In this document: piece after piece, positions 18,834-27,571 of the stretch
Layout: each line of letters begins with the position of its first letter
Position numbering within the stretch: position 1 is the stretch's first letter
DNA from: Planctomycetia bacterium
GTDB lineage: Bacteria > Planctomycetota > Phycisphaerae > Phycisphaerales > SM1A02
NCBI GenBank assembly: GCA_005790605.1
Contig: SXUI01000016.1
Span: forward strand, 56,080 to 120,079
Direction of reading: 5' to 3'
DNA: 64,000 nucleotides
Translations under genes and position numbers: made by a program
The notes under the pieces: model-generated
What the model saw: only the letters and a program-made list of their open reading frames with translations
What the model was told of the DNA's origin: nothing
Database searches by the model: none

Positions 18834-19729
18834 TGCCGTCCCTCGCTGTCGACGTGCCCGCGGTGATTGCCCTGATGCTCGCGCTTGTTGCGTGCGGAAC
18901 GCTTGGGAATTTTCTTGTGCTCCGCAAGGAGGCAATGACGGCGGACGCGATCGCACACGCCGTTCTTCCGGGCCTTGTGGCTGGCTTTCTTGTTTCGGGG
19001 AGCCGTTCGATCACCGCGATGTTTGTTGGTGCCGCATGCGCTGGCGTGATCTCGATCCTGCTTTCCAATTGGTCCCGACGTGCGACGCAGCTTGAGCCCG
19101 GCGCAACGCTCGGCATTGTGTTCACGGGACTCTTCGCACTCGGCGTCATCCTCCTCGAGACGCAAGGCGCGCGGCAAGTTGATCTCGACGCGGAGTGCGT
19201 GTTGTTCGGATCTCTCGAGACACTCTTCTACGTGCCAGCGAGCGATGCGTCTTGGTACGAAGGCGTGCCTCGCGCAATCTGGACACTCGCTGTCATCGCG
19301 TTCCTCACCTCAAGCTTTGCGGTGTTGTTCATGAAGGAACTCGCGCTCCTCGCGTTCGACCCAAATGCCGCACGCCACCTTGGCGTCGCTCCTCGATGGC
19401 TCGAGCGTGCGTTTCTCGTCCTTGTTTCCGCAAGCATCGTTGCGAGCTTCGAAGCCGTGGGCAGCGTGCTCGTGATTGGAATCCTCGCGTGCCCCGCACT
19501 GATCGCAGCGCCGCACGCGCGAACTGTCGCAGGCCAGATCACGCTGAGCCTTTTGCTTGGCCTTGCGCTTTCGATACTTGGATACAGTTTGGCAGCATTC
19601 GCGCCGCGACTCTTTCACACACCATCAGCGCTCAATTCCGCGGGCATGATCGCGCTCGTGTTGGCCCTCGCGGTTCCGCTCTCGCATGCGCTACACCGCC
19701 GCAGACAGCGCAAGTCGAACGCGATCTAG
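18830..19729 (+). CDS. Metal ABC transporter permease, second subunit
   Basis: 299 residues from the ATG at 18830 (the next codon is also ATG); GGAGG lies about 10 bp upstream, and the start overlaps the previous stop by 4 bp. ABC-3 family with about eight membrane segments; KEAMTADAIAHAVLPGLVAGF (about 30-50) and the contact helix AFDPNAARHLGVAPRWLERA correspond to the same positions in the first permease. The pair, receptor and ATPase match the TroABCD/SitABCD layout. Its 3' end overlaps the convergent pseudopilin gene by 4 bp. Confidence 0.9.
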   Translation: MMPSLAVDVPAVIALMLALVACGTLGNFLVLRKEAMTADAIAHAVLPGLVAGFLVSGSRSITAMFVGAACAGVISILLSNWSRRATQLEPGATLGIVFTGLFALGVILLETQGARQVDLDAECVLFGSLETLFYVPASDASWYEGVPRAIWTLAVIAFLTSSFAVLFMKELALLAFDPNAARHLGVAPRWLERAFLVLVSASIVASFEAVGSVLVIGILACPALIAAPHARTVAGQITLSLLLGLALSILGYSLAAFAPRLFHTPSALNSAGMIALVLALAVPLSHALHRRRQRKSNAI

Positions 19730-20613
19730 CCGCCGGATCCCGGCGTCAGCATCCAGTTTGGAGTTGAAGCGCGATCGGTCCAGAGACGCATGTCTTTCAG
19801 CGCATCCGTGGGCTTAGACTCCGCGTGCCCATCGGTGAAAGAGATGACAGAGTCGCCGGCGTACCGCGCACTCATGTTTCCCCAAGTCGACGGCTCCGAT
19901 TCCGCGTACTCCGGCGTCCACACCGCGGCGGTGAAGTTTGGACTGCGCACGCGGAAATATCCCTCAAGGATTTCACCGTCCGTTCCCTCGGCTGCGAACG
20001 CTCGCGCGCTTGCGAAGACGAGCGTCTCAGCGGGACGGCGAAGTTCAGAGGTTCGCGTCGCGTAGAACCGACCGAATCCACCGAGGAAGATCGGATTGAA
20101 GCCGCCGTAGTTCTCGTCGCCACCAAGCCACACAGAGTTCAAACCAAAACTTGGAAAGACGCTTGTCTGATACAGATAGTTCGATGTGTCAGTCGCCGCG
20201 AGTTCGCGCAGTGTGCGCTCGTTCTCATTGATATACATCGCTTCGAACGCATGTCCGATGTAGGGAGCGAGCCGCCACGGCCAACGACTTGCTGCCACGC
20301 CAATCGTCTGCGCGGCAATAGACTCGCCTTGCGAATCAAACGCGGGTAGCCCAGACTTGTAACCCGGCAAGAGCGCACCATTGTGGTCATCGGCGTAGGA
20401 GAGCCACGCCTGCGCCAAGGTTCGAGCACACACGATTTCTTTCGCACGACTCGCCGACGATCGGACTTTCGCGATCACTGGGATGAGGATTCCGATGAGA
20501 AGCGCCAGAATCCCAACGACCACTAAGAGTTCGACGAGCGTAAAGCCCGCGGCCTCAGCGAAAGGCCGGAGTGGGCATCGTCGTCGTGAAGGTGGGGTCG
20601 ATGAAGTCTGCAT
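19726..20613 (-). CDS. H-X9-DG-type pseudopilin (DUF1559-like)
   Basis: 295 residues. The leader of about 23 residues is followed by GFTLVELLVVVGILALLIGILIP, an intact type II/IV prepilin motif with Glu at +5. The C-terminal block YAGDSVISFTDGHAES follows the planctomycete H-X9-DG pattern, but the first His is replaced by Tyr. These pseudopilins are highly expanded in planctomycetes and are thought to be processed pilin-like surface proteins of uncertain role. No Shine-Dalgarno is obvious at the ATG at 20613. The 206-bp gap to the next gene (20614-20819) holds the divergent promoters and no gene that I can see. Confidence 0.85.
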   Translation of the reverse strand: MQTSSTPPSRRRCPLRPFAEAAGFTLVELLVVVGILALLIGILIPVIAKVRSSASRAKEIVCARTLAQAWLSYADDHNGALLPGYKSGLPAFDSQGESIAAQTIGVAASRWPWRLAPYIGHAFEAMYINENERTLRELAATDTSNYLYQTSVFPSFGLNSVWLGGDENYGGFNPIFLGGFGRFYATRTSELRRPAETLVFASARAFAAEGTDGEILEGYFRVRSPNFTAAVWTPEYAESEPSTWGNMSARYAGDSVISFTDGHAESKPTDALKDMRLWTDRASTPNWMLTPGSGG

Positions 20614-20819
20614 TGAGGCGCAAGAAGTCCGATAGGAGCGGGAAACGAGCGGCGAAGTCTACGGCGAGTGCGGTTCCTTTGTGCGGCCTATTGCAGCGCC
20701 TTGAACTTGCGTCATCATTGCGGGAAACGCTCGCCAATCGAACATCTTTCTTCTGTCGCGCGTTCTGCGACCACGAGCGCCTGCCTACGCTTCGAACTTC
20801 GCCTTCATCACCTCAGCAC

Positions 20820-21848
20820 ATGCGCTTCAACTCCACTCTTTCCGTGATGCTCTTTCCTGCGGTCGTGCTCTGCGCGCCGGCACATGCAGGGGACGTGCCC
20901 TTCATTCGGTCGAGTCCAGACCTCGATCGATGGAACTACCCCTTCAACTCATCTCCTGGGACGCGACCTACCGCTTCGACCTTTGGAAATGAAGCGGGCT
21001 CCGTGATGTTCGACAACCGCGATGGCCAGATGATCGTTGGATGGACGACCTCCGGGGAAATCCCCGCAGGTAATGGGCCGGATGGATATGCAGTGCTCTC
21101 GTGCACGATTGAACTGATGGTTGCCAACGACCTCGTCTTTACCTACGACTCGACGGTTGACCCATTCACAGCATTTCTTCCGACGAGCGATAGTGCGTTC
21201 ATCGAAGACTCCGATGCGGGGCAGCCCATCGAACTTTTTGGAACTGGCTTCCGCGGGGGCTTCTCGCTTGCGAACTGGCAGGAGACATCGCCGTACGGAA
21301 ATGGCAGCGTGCTCGATCCACAAGTGCGGAACGCGTTTGCGTTGGGCTATACACGCAAGGGCACCGCAGTGGATGTTTCCAACAGCGTGCGTGAGCGCTG
21401 GACCCCTGCTCCGTTTGCCGTGGGCCACATCGACGGCCAAGTCGATGGCGAGGCGGTCGCAATGAATGCGGTGATGCGATTTCAACTCGATCTGAACCGT
21501 CCAGAAGTCGCGAGATTCATTGCTGAATCGCTCGATCAGGGGCGCTTGCTGTTTTCCATCACTTCACTCACCCGCACGGTGCAACAAGGGAGCAACTTCC
21601 CGTCGTTCTACTGCCGCGAAAATCCACTTGTTGAGATCCAACTCGCGAGCGCCGCACGCATTGAACTGCACGTAGGACTCAATCCGGCGTGCGTGCTCGA
21701 GGATCTCGATTGCAACGGCGTCGTCGACGCGGCTGATCTTGCGACACTTCTGAGCGATTGGGGAAGTGCAGGGAGCGCAGACTTCAATAGCAACGGCATC
21801 ATCGACGCCGCCGACCTCTCAATGCTCTTGAACGCTTGGTCGAACTAA
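20820..21848 (+). CDS. Exported protein with C-terminal dockerin-like repeat
   Basis: 342 residues from the ATG at 20820, which gives a signal peptide (MRFNSTLSVMLFPAVVLCAPAHAG). The frame is open upstream to 20571. The main part (about 25-290) is a beta-rich domain of unknown family, with GFRGGFSLANWQETSPYGNGS in its middle. The last ~55 residues hold two dockerin-like loops, DLDCNGVVDAADLATLLSDWG and DFNSNGIIDAADLSMLLNAW (calcium-binding DxNxNGxxDxxDL pattern). Planctomycetes use such tails on exported proteins without cellulosomal cohesins, so its role here is not known. The end overlaps the convergent small gene by 4 bp. Confidence 0.78.
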   Translation: MRFNSTLSVMLFPAVVLCAPAHAGDVPFIRSSPDLDRWNYPFNSSPGTRPTASTFGNEAGSVMFDNRDGQMIVGWTTSGEIPAGNGPDGYAVLSCTIELMVANDLVFTYDSTVDPFTAFLPTSDSAFIEDSDAGQPIELFGTGFRGGFSLANWQETSPYGNGSVLDPQVRNAFALGYTRKGTAVDVSNSVRERWTPAPFAVGHIDGQVDGEAVAMNAVMRFQLDLNRPEVARFIAESLDQGRLLFSITSLTRTVQQGSNFPSFYCRENPLVEIQLASAARIELHVGLNPACVLEDLDCNGVVDAADLATLLSDWGSAGSADFNSNGIIDAADLSMLLNAWSN

Positions 21849-22078
21849 CTTCGCTTTGACTTCTTGATTCGCGCGCGAACATGCCGGCGAATGCGCGCGA
21901 GCGTGCTCTCGACCTCGCTTTGCGCAAGTTCGAGCACTGCGGCCACTTCCTTCACGGTGAGTTCCTCGGTGTAACTCAACATGAGCACCAGTCGCTCTGT
22001 TCGAGAAAACTCCGCCGCAAGAGAACGAAGAATTTGAGTTGGCGTTGCAACGCCACGCTGAGTGAGGACGCCATCCAT
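21845..22078 (-). CDS. Sigma-70 region 4-like HTH protein without region 2
   Basis: 77 residues from the ATG at 22078, supported by AGGAG 7 bp upstream. The sequence RTERLVLMLSYTEELTVKEVAAVLELAQSEVESTLARIRRHVRAR matches sigma region 4.2: an early helix, then the EVAAVL and EVESTLARIR recognition helix. There is no region 2, so it cannot bind core polymerase like a complete sigma factor; it may be a DNA-binding fragment, an anti-sigma partner or a promoter-recognition adaptor. It lies 96 bp downstream of the gspF gene on the same strand. Confidence 0.72.
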   Translation of the reverse strand: MDGVLTQRGVATPTQILRSLAAEFSRTERLVLMLSYTEELTVKEVAAVLELAQSEVESTLARIRRHVRARIKKSKRS

Positions 22079-22174
22079 GGCAACACTCCTTTCGTGCTTG
22101 TGTAGTCGCCATCCATGACGACTTCGTCGGGCAAGGTAAACACTCTTGGCCCGCTGTCAAGCGCACGACCCGAT

Positions 22175-23437
22175 TCAGGGATTGCCCGCGACGACCTTGC
22201 TCAACGAGAACAGCGGCAGGAGGAGCGCGATGGCAAGGCCGCCGAGCACCGAACCGAGCACGACGACCAACATTGGTTCGAGCAAGCTCATCGCTTGCTT
22301 GATCGCGATCTCAAGGTCCTCCTCTGCGAACGACGCCACGCGCTCAAGCACCTCTGAGAGTCGACCGCCCCGCTCTCCCGCTGCAATCATCGACGCAACG
22401 GTCATCGGCAAGAGTCGTTCGCGACGCACTGAGTCCGCGAGCAGGCGTCCCTCACGCACGGAGGCATCCACGCTGCTCCAGAACCGCTCGGTCCGTGGCG
22501 ACCGATCGAGACTGCGCACAATCGCAATCGCGTCGAGCAAGTGAATTCCACTCGACAAGAGCGTGGAGAGCGTCCGCATCGATCGCGCCACGAACGCAGC
22601 ACGAACCAACCGACCAATGACAGGCAGTCCAAACAGAAGTCGATCGAAGAGATTGCGCACACCGTTGCTCCGGCTCCACACCGCACTCGCCACGACGAGC
22701 ATCGCGGCACCTATCAGTATCGAGATGCCGTGATCACCGATCGTCCTTCCAATCCACAGCAATGACTTCGTCATCATGGGAAGTTCAGCGCCGCGATCCT
22801 CATAGAGCTTGGCAAACCTCGGAAGCACAAACGCCACGAGCAACCCGACGATGAGCAATCCGGTGCCGAGCATGAACGCTGGATAGGTTGCCGCCGCCTT
22901 GACTTGGCGTCGAATCTTCTCAATGCGTGCAAGATGCTCCGCGGCGCGCGCGAGCATCGCTCCAAGTTGCCCTGTCGCTTCAGCAGCGCGTGTCAGTGCT
23001 GAGACGACTGGTGGGAATGCGTCTGACCGCTTCGCGAAAGCCTGCGAGAGAGGTACGCCCGAAGAAACTTCTAGCCGAATTGACTCGACGATTTCCTTAA
23101 ACTCCGGCCGCGCTCCCTCAGTGGCGTACGCGTCGAGCGCCTCGACAATACCAACGCCGCTCTCCACCATCACGCCAACCTGGCGACACAGATCAATGGG
23201 GTCACTTCGACGCACACGCTTCGATGCGAAGATGAAGGCCGTCGATGGTGCCTCGTTCGGTGTACTCGCGCTGCTCCGCGCGAGTGCATCTCGGGCAACC
23301 TCAAGAACCGTTTTCCCTTCACGACGAAGGCGAAACGCGACCTCCGCAGCACTCGGTGCCGAGAGCGTTCCGCTCGACTCGCGGCCTTGCGCGTCGATGG
23401 CTCGAAAGACAAATGTGGCATTGGCATCGAGCTGCAT
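22175..23437 (-). CDS. Type IV pilus/type II secretion inner-membrane platform protein (PilC/GspF), copy 2
   Basis: 420 residues. An N-terminal ~70-residue linker is followed by two T2SF repeats: PIDLCRQVGVMVESGVGIVEALDAYA (about 75-195) and VAMRSMRTLSTLLSSGIHLLDAIAI-like (about 275-400). Membrane segments include FMLGTGLLIVGLLVAFVLP and LEPMLVVVLGSVLGGLAIALLLP. It lies 8 bp after the pilB/gspE gene, a pairing usual in pilus operons. The sequence is clearly divergent from the copy at 8719. Confidence 0.92.
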   Translation of the reverse strand: MQLDANATFVFRAIDAQGRESSGTLSAPSAAEVAFRLRREGKTVLEVARDALARSSASTPNEAPSTAFIFASKRVRRSDPIDLCRQVGVMVESGVGIVEALDAYATEGARPEFKEIVESIRLEVSSGVPLSQAFAKRSDAFPPVVSALTRAAEATGQLGAMLARAAEHLARIEKIRRQVKAAATYPAFMLGTGLLIVGLLVAFVLPRFAKLYEDRGAELPMMTKSLLWIGRTIGDHGISILIGAAMLVVASAVWSRSNGVRNLFDRLLFGLPVIGRLVRAAFVARSMRTLSTLLSSGIHLLDAIAIVRSLDRSPRTERFWSSVDASVREGRLLADSVRRERLLPMTVASMIAAGERGGRLSEVLERVASFAEEDLEIAIKQAMSLLEPMLVVVLGSVLGGLAIALLLPLFSLSKVVAGNP

Positions 23438-23445
23438 GGGGGGAC

Positions 23446-25203
23446 TCAGTGCGCAGTCACCGCGATTGCTTCTTCCATCGTCGTGAGGCCTTCGCGAACC
23501 TTTCGCATCGCGTCGTCTCGAAGTGTCCGGTGCGCCTGCGTCGCAAGATATGCGTGCAGTTCCTGCAAACTCGCTCCCCGCGCGACATGCGCGTTGAACG
23601 CATCATCCGGAAGCATCAATTCAAACACACCGATCCGACCCGCAAATCCGGTGGTTCGACAGCGCGGGCAACCAGTGCCCTTGCTGCAAGACTCCGGCTC
23701 ACTCGCGTGCGCGAGCGCTGCGCGCATGACGGCATCAGGCTCCACGCGGACGCGGCAATGCGCACAGATCTTTCGAACCAATCGCTGCGCGAGCACGCCG
23801 CGAACGGTCGCGGCGACGAGATAGGGCTCGATCCCGATGTTCACGAGTCGCGTCACCGCGGCGGTTGCGTCATTCGTGTGGAGTGTGCTCAACACAAGGT
23901 GACCCGTGAGCGCCGCCTGCACGGCAACCGATGCGGTCGCCTCATCGCGAATCTCACCGACCATGATCGTGTCAGGATCTTGTCGAAGCAATGAACGCAG
24001 CGCAGATGCAAATCCGAAGCCCGCCTTCTCATTGACTTGAAACTGATTGATCCCTGGCAGCGTGGCCTCGATCGGGTCCTCGACCGTTGAGATGTTTGCG
24101 TCCTGCGCATTCAGCATGGCGAGCACGCTATAGAGCGTCGTGGACTTTCCACTTCCTGTCGGTCCCGTGACGAGCGCGATGCCGTTTGGTCGACGGACAA
24201 TGTCAACCCACGAAGCGAGCGTGGCCTGATCCATACCGAGCCGTTCGAGCGGCACGATGGATTGACGACTGTCGATGACGCGAATGACAGTCTTCTCGCC
24301 GTGACGACCCGGCATCGTCGACACGCGCAAGTCAACGGGTCGACCTTCCATCATCACATGGATGTCGCCGTCCTGCGGCAACCGACGCTCAGAGATGTCG
24401 AGCCCCGCCATGATCTTGACACGACTCGTCAGCGCGGCGGCCATTTGCCACGGCGGCTGCATCTTCTCAAAGAGCGCACCATCCACGCGGAGTCGAATGC
24501 GGAGCTTGCGATCTCCAGGCTCGATGTGAATGTCCGACGCACCCTCATGCACGGCTGTCCAAAGCAGCCAGTTCACCAACTTCACAACTGGGGAGTGACC
24601 TGAGACCTCTCGAAGATCAGCGATTTCCGCGAGATCTCGTTCGACGACGCTGAAGGTGTCTTCGTCAACTTCACCGTAGGTATCGTCGATGACGAAGACA
24701 TTCGCTGCCGGCAGATACGATTCGAGCGCAGCGCGAATCTCACCGACGGTCGTCGCCACCGTTTGGACTTGCTTGCCAGTTCGGCGCGCGATCTCCTCAA
24801 AGAGATAGAGGTTCGCGGGCTCGCCCACGGCGACCGTGACGACACCGCGCACACAGAACAGCGGCAGGACGGCGTGCTCTGACAGAAACTCTCGCGGAAG
24901 CAATTCAATGCACTTGGGATCCGCGATCCGCGCAATGTCGCGCGCATAGGGAATCCCGTAACCGTCTGCGACAGCCTCCATCACTTGATGCTCGTCGCAG
25001 AGACCCATCTGCACGAGCGTCTCACCGAGCAGGCGTTGATGCCCATCTCGCTGCTGTTGCGCGAGTGCCTCGGCGAGTTGCTCGCTCGTCAGCGCACCTT
25101 TGGCCACGAGCATTTCACCGAGCATCGATCGCTGCATCGAACGCGGCGCAGACGCAGCGAGTGCGTTGCCTGATGGCTTCGATTGCGGGCGAGATTGCGT
25201 CAT
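23446..25203 (-). CDS. pilB: Type IV pilus assembly/type II secretion ATPase (PilB/GspE)
   Basis: 585 residues. The N-terminal MshEN-like domain (about 25-160; LGEMLVAKGALTSEQLAEAL and LGETLVQMGL) is of the kind that binds c-di-GMP in PilB/MshE. The catalytic part has the Asp box HEGASDIHIEPG (220-229), Walker A GPTGSGKSTT (347-356), Walker B DPDTIMVGEIRDEATA and the His box LVLSTLHTNDA. A four-Cys zinc site is present: CAHC and CPRC with the intervening loop, as expected for PilB/GspE. The start overlaps the STAS gene by 4 bp (ATGA). It drives pilus extension, opposed to the retraction ATPase at 7657. Confidence 0.93.
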   Translation of the reverse strand: MTQSRPQSKPSGNALAASAPRSMQRSMLGEMLVAKGALTSEQLAEALAQQQRDGHQRLLGETLVQMGLCDEHQVMEAVADGYGIPYARDIARIADPKCIELLPREFLSEHAVLPLFCVRGVVTVAVGEPANLYLFEEIARRTGKQVQTVATTVGEIRAALESYLPAANVFVIDDTYGEVDEDTFSVVERDLAEIADLREVSGHSPVVKLVNWLLWTAVHEGASDIHIEPGDRKLRIRLRVDGALFEKMQPPWQMAAALTSRVKIMAGLDISERRLPQDGDIHVMMEGRPVDLRVSTMPGRHGEKTVIRVIDSRQSIVPLERLGMDQATLASWVDIVRRPNGIALVTGPTGSGKSTTLYSVLAMLNAQDANISTVEDPIEATLPGINQFQVNEKAGFGFASALRSLLRQDPDTIMVGEIRDEATASVAVQAALTGHLVLSTLHTNDATAAVTRLVNIGIEPYLVAATVRGVLAQRLVRKICAHCRVRVEPDAVMRAALAHASEPESCSKGTGCPRCRTTGFAGRIGVFELMLPDDAFNAHVARGASLQELHAYLATQAHRTLRDDAMRKVREGLTTMEEAIAVTAH

Positions 25204-25535
25204 CGAAGACTCCGAGCCGCGAGTTCGACGGACGCGCTCGCTTCAAATCGGTCGGCCGTCCGCGTGAGTCGGAGGATTGCCAACACAGACTCTTGAGGCG
25301 CGACGAGTCGCAGTGCGCCACCTTGGCGCGTCGACTCTTCGCCAATCCACAGGAGTGTTTCTATGGCCGCGCTATCGAGCAGCGCGACGGATGCAAGATC
25401 CAAAATGATCGATCGTGCCCCTGCCGCAAATCGATCCGCGACGGTGCGACGAAGTCGGTCACTCGCGTCACTCGTGCAATCACCGGTGGCGACAACGAGT
25501 GCAACCATGCCGTGATCTTCAACGGAGAGTTTCAC
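25200..25535 (-). CDS. STAS domain protein (anti-sigma factor antagonist-like)
   Basis: 111 residues, a single STAS domain of usual length. The conserved helix start is ARSIILDLASVALLDSAAIETLLWI, with Ser55 at the phosphorylation position of SpoIIAA/RsbV-type proteins. The beta-strand VALVVATGD is near the N-terminus. No partner kinase is adjacent; the histidine kinase in the operon is of a different family. The gene overlaps both neighbours by 4 bp, so it is co-translated with the HD-GYP and pilB genes. Confidence 0.82.
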   Translation of the reverse strand: MKLSVEDHGMVALVVATGDCTSDASDRLRRTVADRFAAGARSIILDLASVALLDSAAIETLLWIGEESTRQGGALRLVAPQESVLAILRLTRTADRFEASASVELAARSLR

Positions 25536-27157
25536 GCGGCCCTCCGCGCGGACGCGCGCACTGCGTCTGCGGCGAGCGCTTCTCGACCATTTTCACTCAG
25601 CATCGTTCGGTAGTTTGAGAAATCAAGCGTCAGGAAGGCACGCAAGAGCGTCGGATCGAACTGCGTGCCACCGCACTTCGACATCTCTTGCAGCGTGACT
25701 TCTGGCAAACGCCCCGCACGGTAGGTGCGAGACGAACACATGGCGTCAAAGGTGTCCGCAAGCGCGATGCATCGCGCGAAAATCGGAATATCCGTGCCCG
25801 CGAGCCCGTGTCCATACCCCTTGCCATCCCACCGTTCGTGATGATGGCGCACGCCTCCGAGCACTCCCGCGAGCTGTGGCACATCCTTCAGAATGCGATA
25901 TCCGATCTCAGGGTGCTCGTTAATCGCCTCGCGTTCCTCAGCACTGAGTGCACCAGGTTTTCGCAGGATCAACTCCGAGACACCAATCTTCCCAATGTCA
26001 TGGACGAGACCAGCGACATGAACAAGCCGCGCTTCTTCCGCGTTCATGCCATGCTTGAGCGCAAGGCTCCGCGCAAGCGCGGCGACGCGCTGCGAGTGGC
26101 CACGCGTGTAAGGATCCTTCGCGTCAATCGCATTCACGAGCGCGGCGAGCGTGCCCACGAAGGCATCATCGAGATCCGCAAAGAGCCGCGCGTTCTCGAG
26201 GAAGATCGAGGTATGTCCCGCGACGCTCGAGACGAGCGTAAGCTCGATGCTTGACATCTCTGCTTCTGCGCCTTCACGATCTCCGCACGCAATCCAGCCG
26301 ATACAACGCCCGCGCTGCACAATCGGCGCAGCCGCGATCGTTCGAGGTGATGCGTTACTTCGACCATCCGGGGAAAAGATTCCGGCCGGTGATTTCCCAA
26401 GTCGAGCCGCAAAGGCGCGAAATGCACTCGGCGAAATGCTACCCGTCGCGACGGTCATGCCCTCGCCACCCTCTGCGTCCGCGACCCACGCACCGCACCA
26501 ACCCGACTGCAGCGTCGCGCTGAGTTCTTCGCAGGCTTTCGTGAGGACACCGCGCGGCGTCGGATGCGTCTCAAGTCCGCCGATGAGCGAGTGCATGAGA
26601 TGCAACTCTTCCCACGCACTCGAGAGTTGCACACCACAAGCGTTCCCACCGACACGCTCCCCATCACACGCGACGAGCGCGCGGACGAATGCGCAGAGTC
26701 TTCCAGCCTCACGGCGCGTGGGAAGCCCTTCACTCGCGAGGCGCGCAGCGATGAATGTCACATCGAGCTCGGCGCCCTGGCAGAGCAAACGAAGCGCGCC
26801 AGAGTGAAATGCCTCTTCAAGCAAGATCACTGCAACGCCGAAGGTGCTCGCGCCAGCGCCTTGCGTGTGCAAAGGCAAGAGCATGAGACCCTCGAGGACT
26901 TCATCGCCGCGACCCACAATCGGTTGCGACGAAGAGGAGGACTTCCACGCCTCGGCCGCCCTGCGCAGCGCTGCGCGAAACACCGTAGAACGAACGATGA
27001 GATGCACCAGCCAGTCCTTCGGGTCGTCTGCGTAGGATCGCAGCGAAGCTCCGGAGGCATCAGTTTCAATCCAAACTACGCCCGCGCTCCGCAAGCGTTG
27101 CGCGAGTGAGGCTCCGCGTCCATCCGCAAGAAAATGCGATGGTGCATCGTGCATCAC
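25532..27157 (-). CDS. GAF and HD-GYP domain protein (c-di-GMP phosphodiesterase family)
   Basis: 541 residues. An N-terminal sensory region with a probable GAF domain (about 200-330) precedes an HD-GYP domain (about 340-500). Key residues: HD in LVHDIGKIGV, HHHERWDGKGY (the H-x2-D-G-x-GYP region, here GYGHGL), the paired HPEIGYRIL, and LADTFDAM. The HD metal-ligand residues look complete, so it could hydrolyse c-di-GMP to GMP. Pro of the GYP motif is replaced by Gly. The gene overlaps the response-regulator gene at one end and the STAS gene at the other by 4 bp. Confidence 0.87.
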   Translation of the reverse strand: MMHDAPSHFLADGRGASLAQRLRSAGVVWIETDASGASLRSYADDPKDWLVHLIVRSTVFRAALRRAAEAWKSSSSSQPIVGRGDEVLEGLMLLPLHTQGAGASTFGVAVILLEEAFHSGALRLLCQGAELDVTFIAARLASEGLPTRREAGRLCAFVRALVACDGERVGGNACGVQLSSAWEELHLMHSLIGGLETHPTPRGVLTKACEELSATLQSGWCGAWVADAEGGEGMTVATGSISPSAFRAFAARLGKSPAGIFSPDGRSNASPRTIAAAPIVQRGRCIGWIACGDREGAEAEMSSIELTLVSSVAGHTSIFLENARLFADLDDAFVGTLAALVNAIDAKDPYTRGHSQRVAALARSLALKHGMNAEEARLVHVAGLVHDIGKIGVSELILRKPGALSAEEREAINEHPEIGYRILKDVPQLAGVLGGVRHHHERWDGKGYGHGLAGTDIPIFARCIALADTFDAMCSSRTYRAGRLPEVTLQEMSKCGGTQFDPTLLRAFLTLDFSNYRTMLSENGREALAADAVRASARRAA

Positions 27158-27561
27158 GCGGACTCCTTCGATGGAATCGCGCTTGAGCTGCAGTGCAGCA
27201 CCCGCTCCACGAGCGCCGCGAGCTCGCGAGGGCTGAATGGTTTCGAGATCACTTGATGGACATTCGGCGCACTCTCCCAGTCATCACCGAGAAGGTGCCC
27301 GCGTGCCGTGAGAATGATGATGGGGATCTGCGCCGTGCGTGTGCTCTCGCGCAGTGCGGCGGCGAGCTGCATGCCATCGAGTATCGGCATTTGAAAGTCG
27401 CTGATGATGAGATCGACTTCATTGGCTCGCGCGAGTTCAAGCGCGATCGCGCCGTTCCACGCCGTCAGCACTCGGAAACCGCATTGACCGAGCTTGAGCG
27501 CGACGACATGCACGATGGCTGGCTCGTCATCAACCACAAGGATGGTGCGCAATGCTTGCAT
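27154..27561 (-). CDS. Response regulator receiver (CheY-like) protein
   Basis: 135 residues, a single receiver domain. Visible residues: the acidic pocket DDE at 11-13, phospho-acceptor Asp55 in LIISDFQMPIL, Thr in IILTARG and Lys in ISKPFSP. There is no output domain, so it may act on the HD-GYP protein or pilB by protein contact. It lies 10 bp after the histidine kinase, which is probably its partner, and overlaps the HD-GYP gene by 4 bp. Confidence 0.9.
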   Translation of the reverse strand: MQALRTILVVDDEPAIVHVVALKLGQCGFRVLTAWNGAIALELARANEVDLIISDFQMPILDGMQLAAALRESTRTAQIPIIILTARGHLLGDDWESAPNVHQVISKPFSPRELAALVERVLHCSSSAIPSKESA

Positions 27562-27571
27562 CTCTAGTTTC

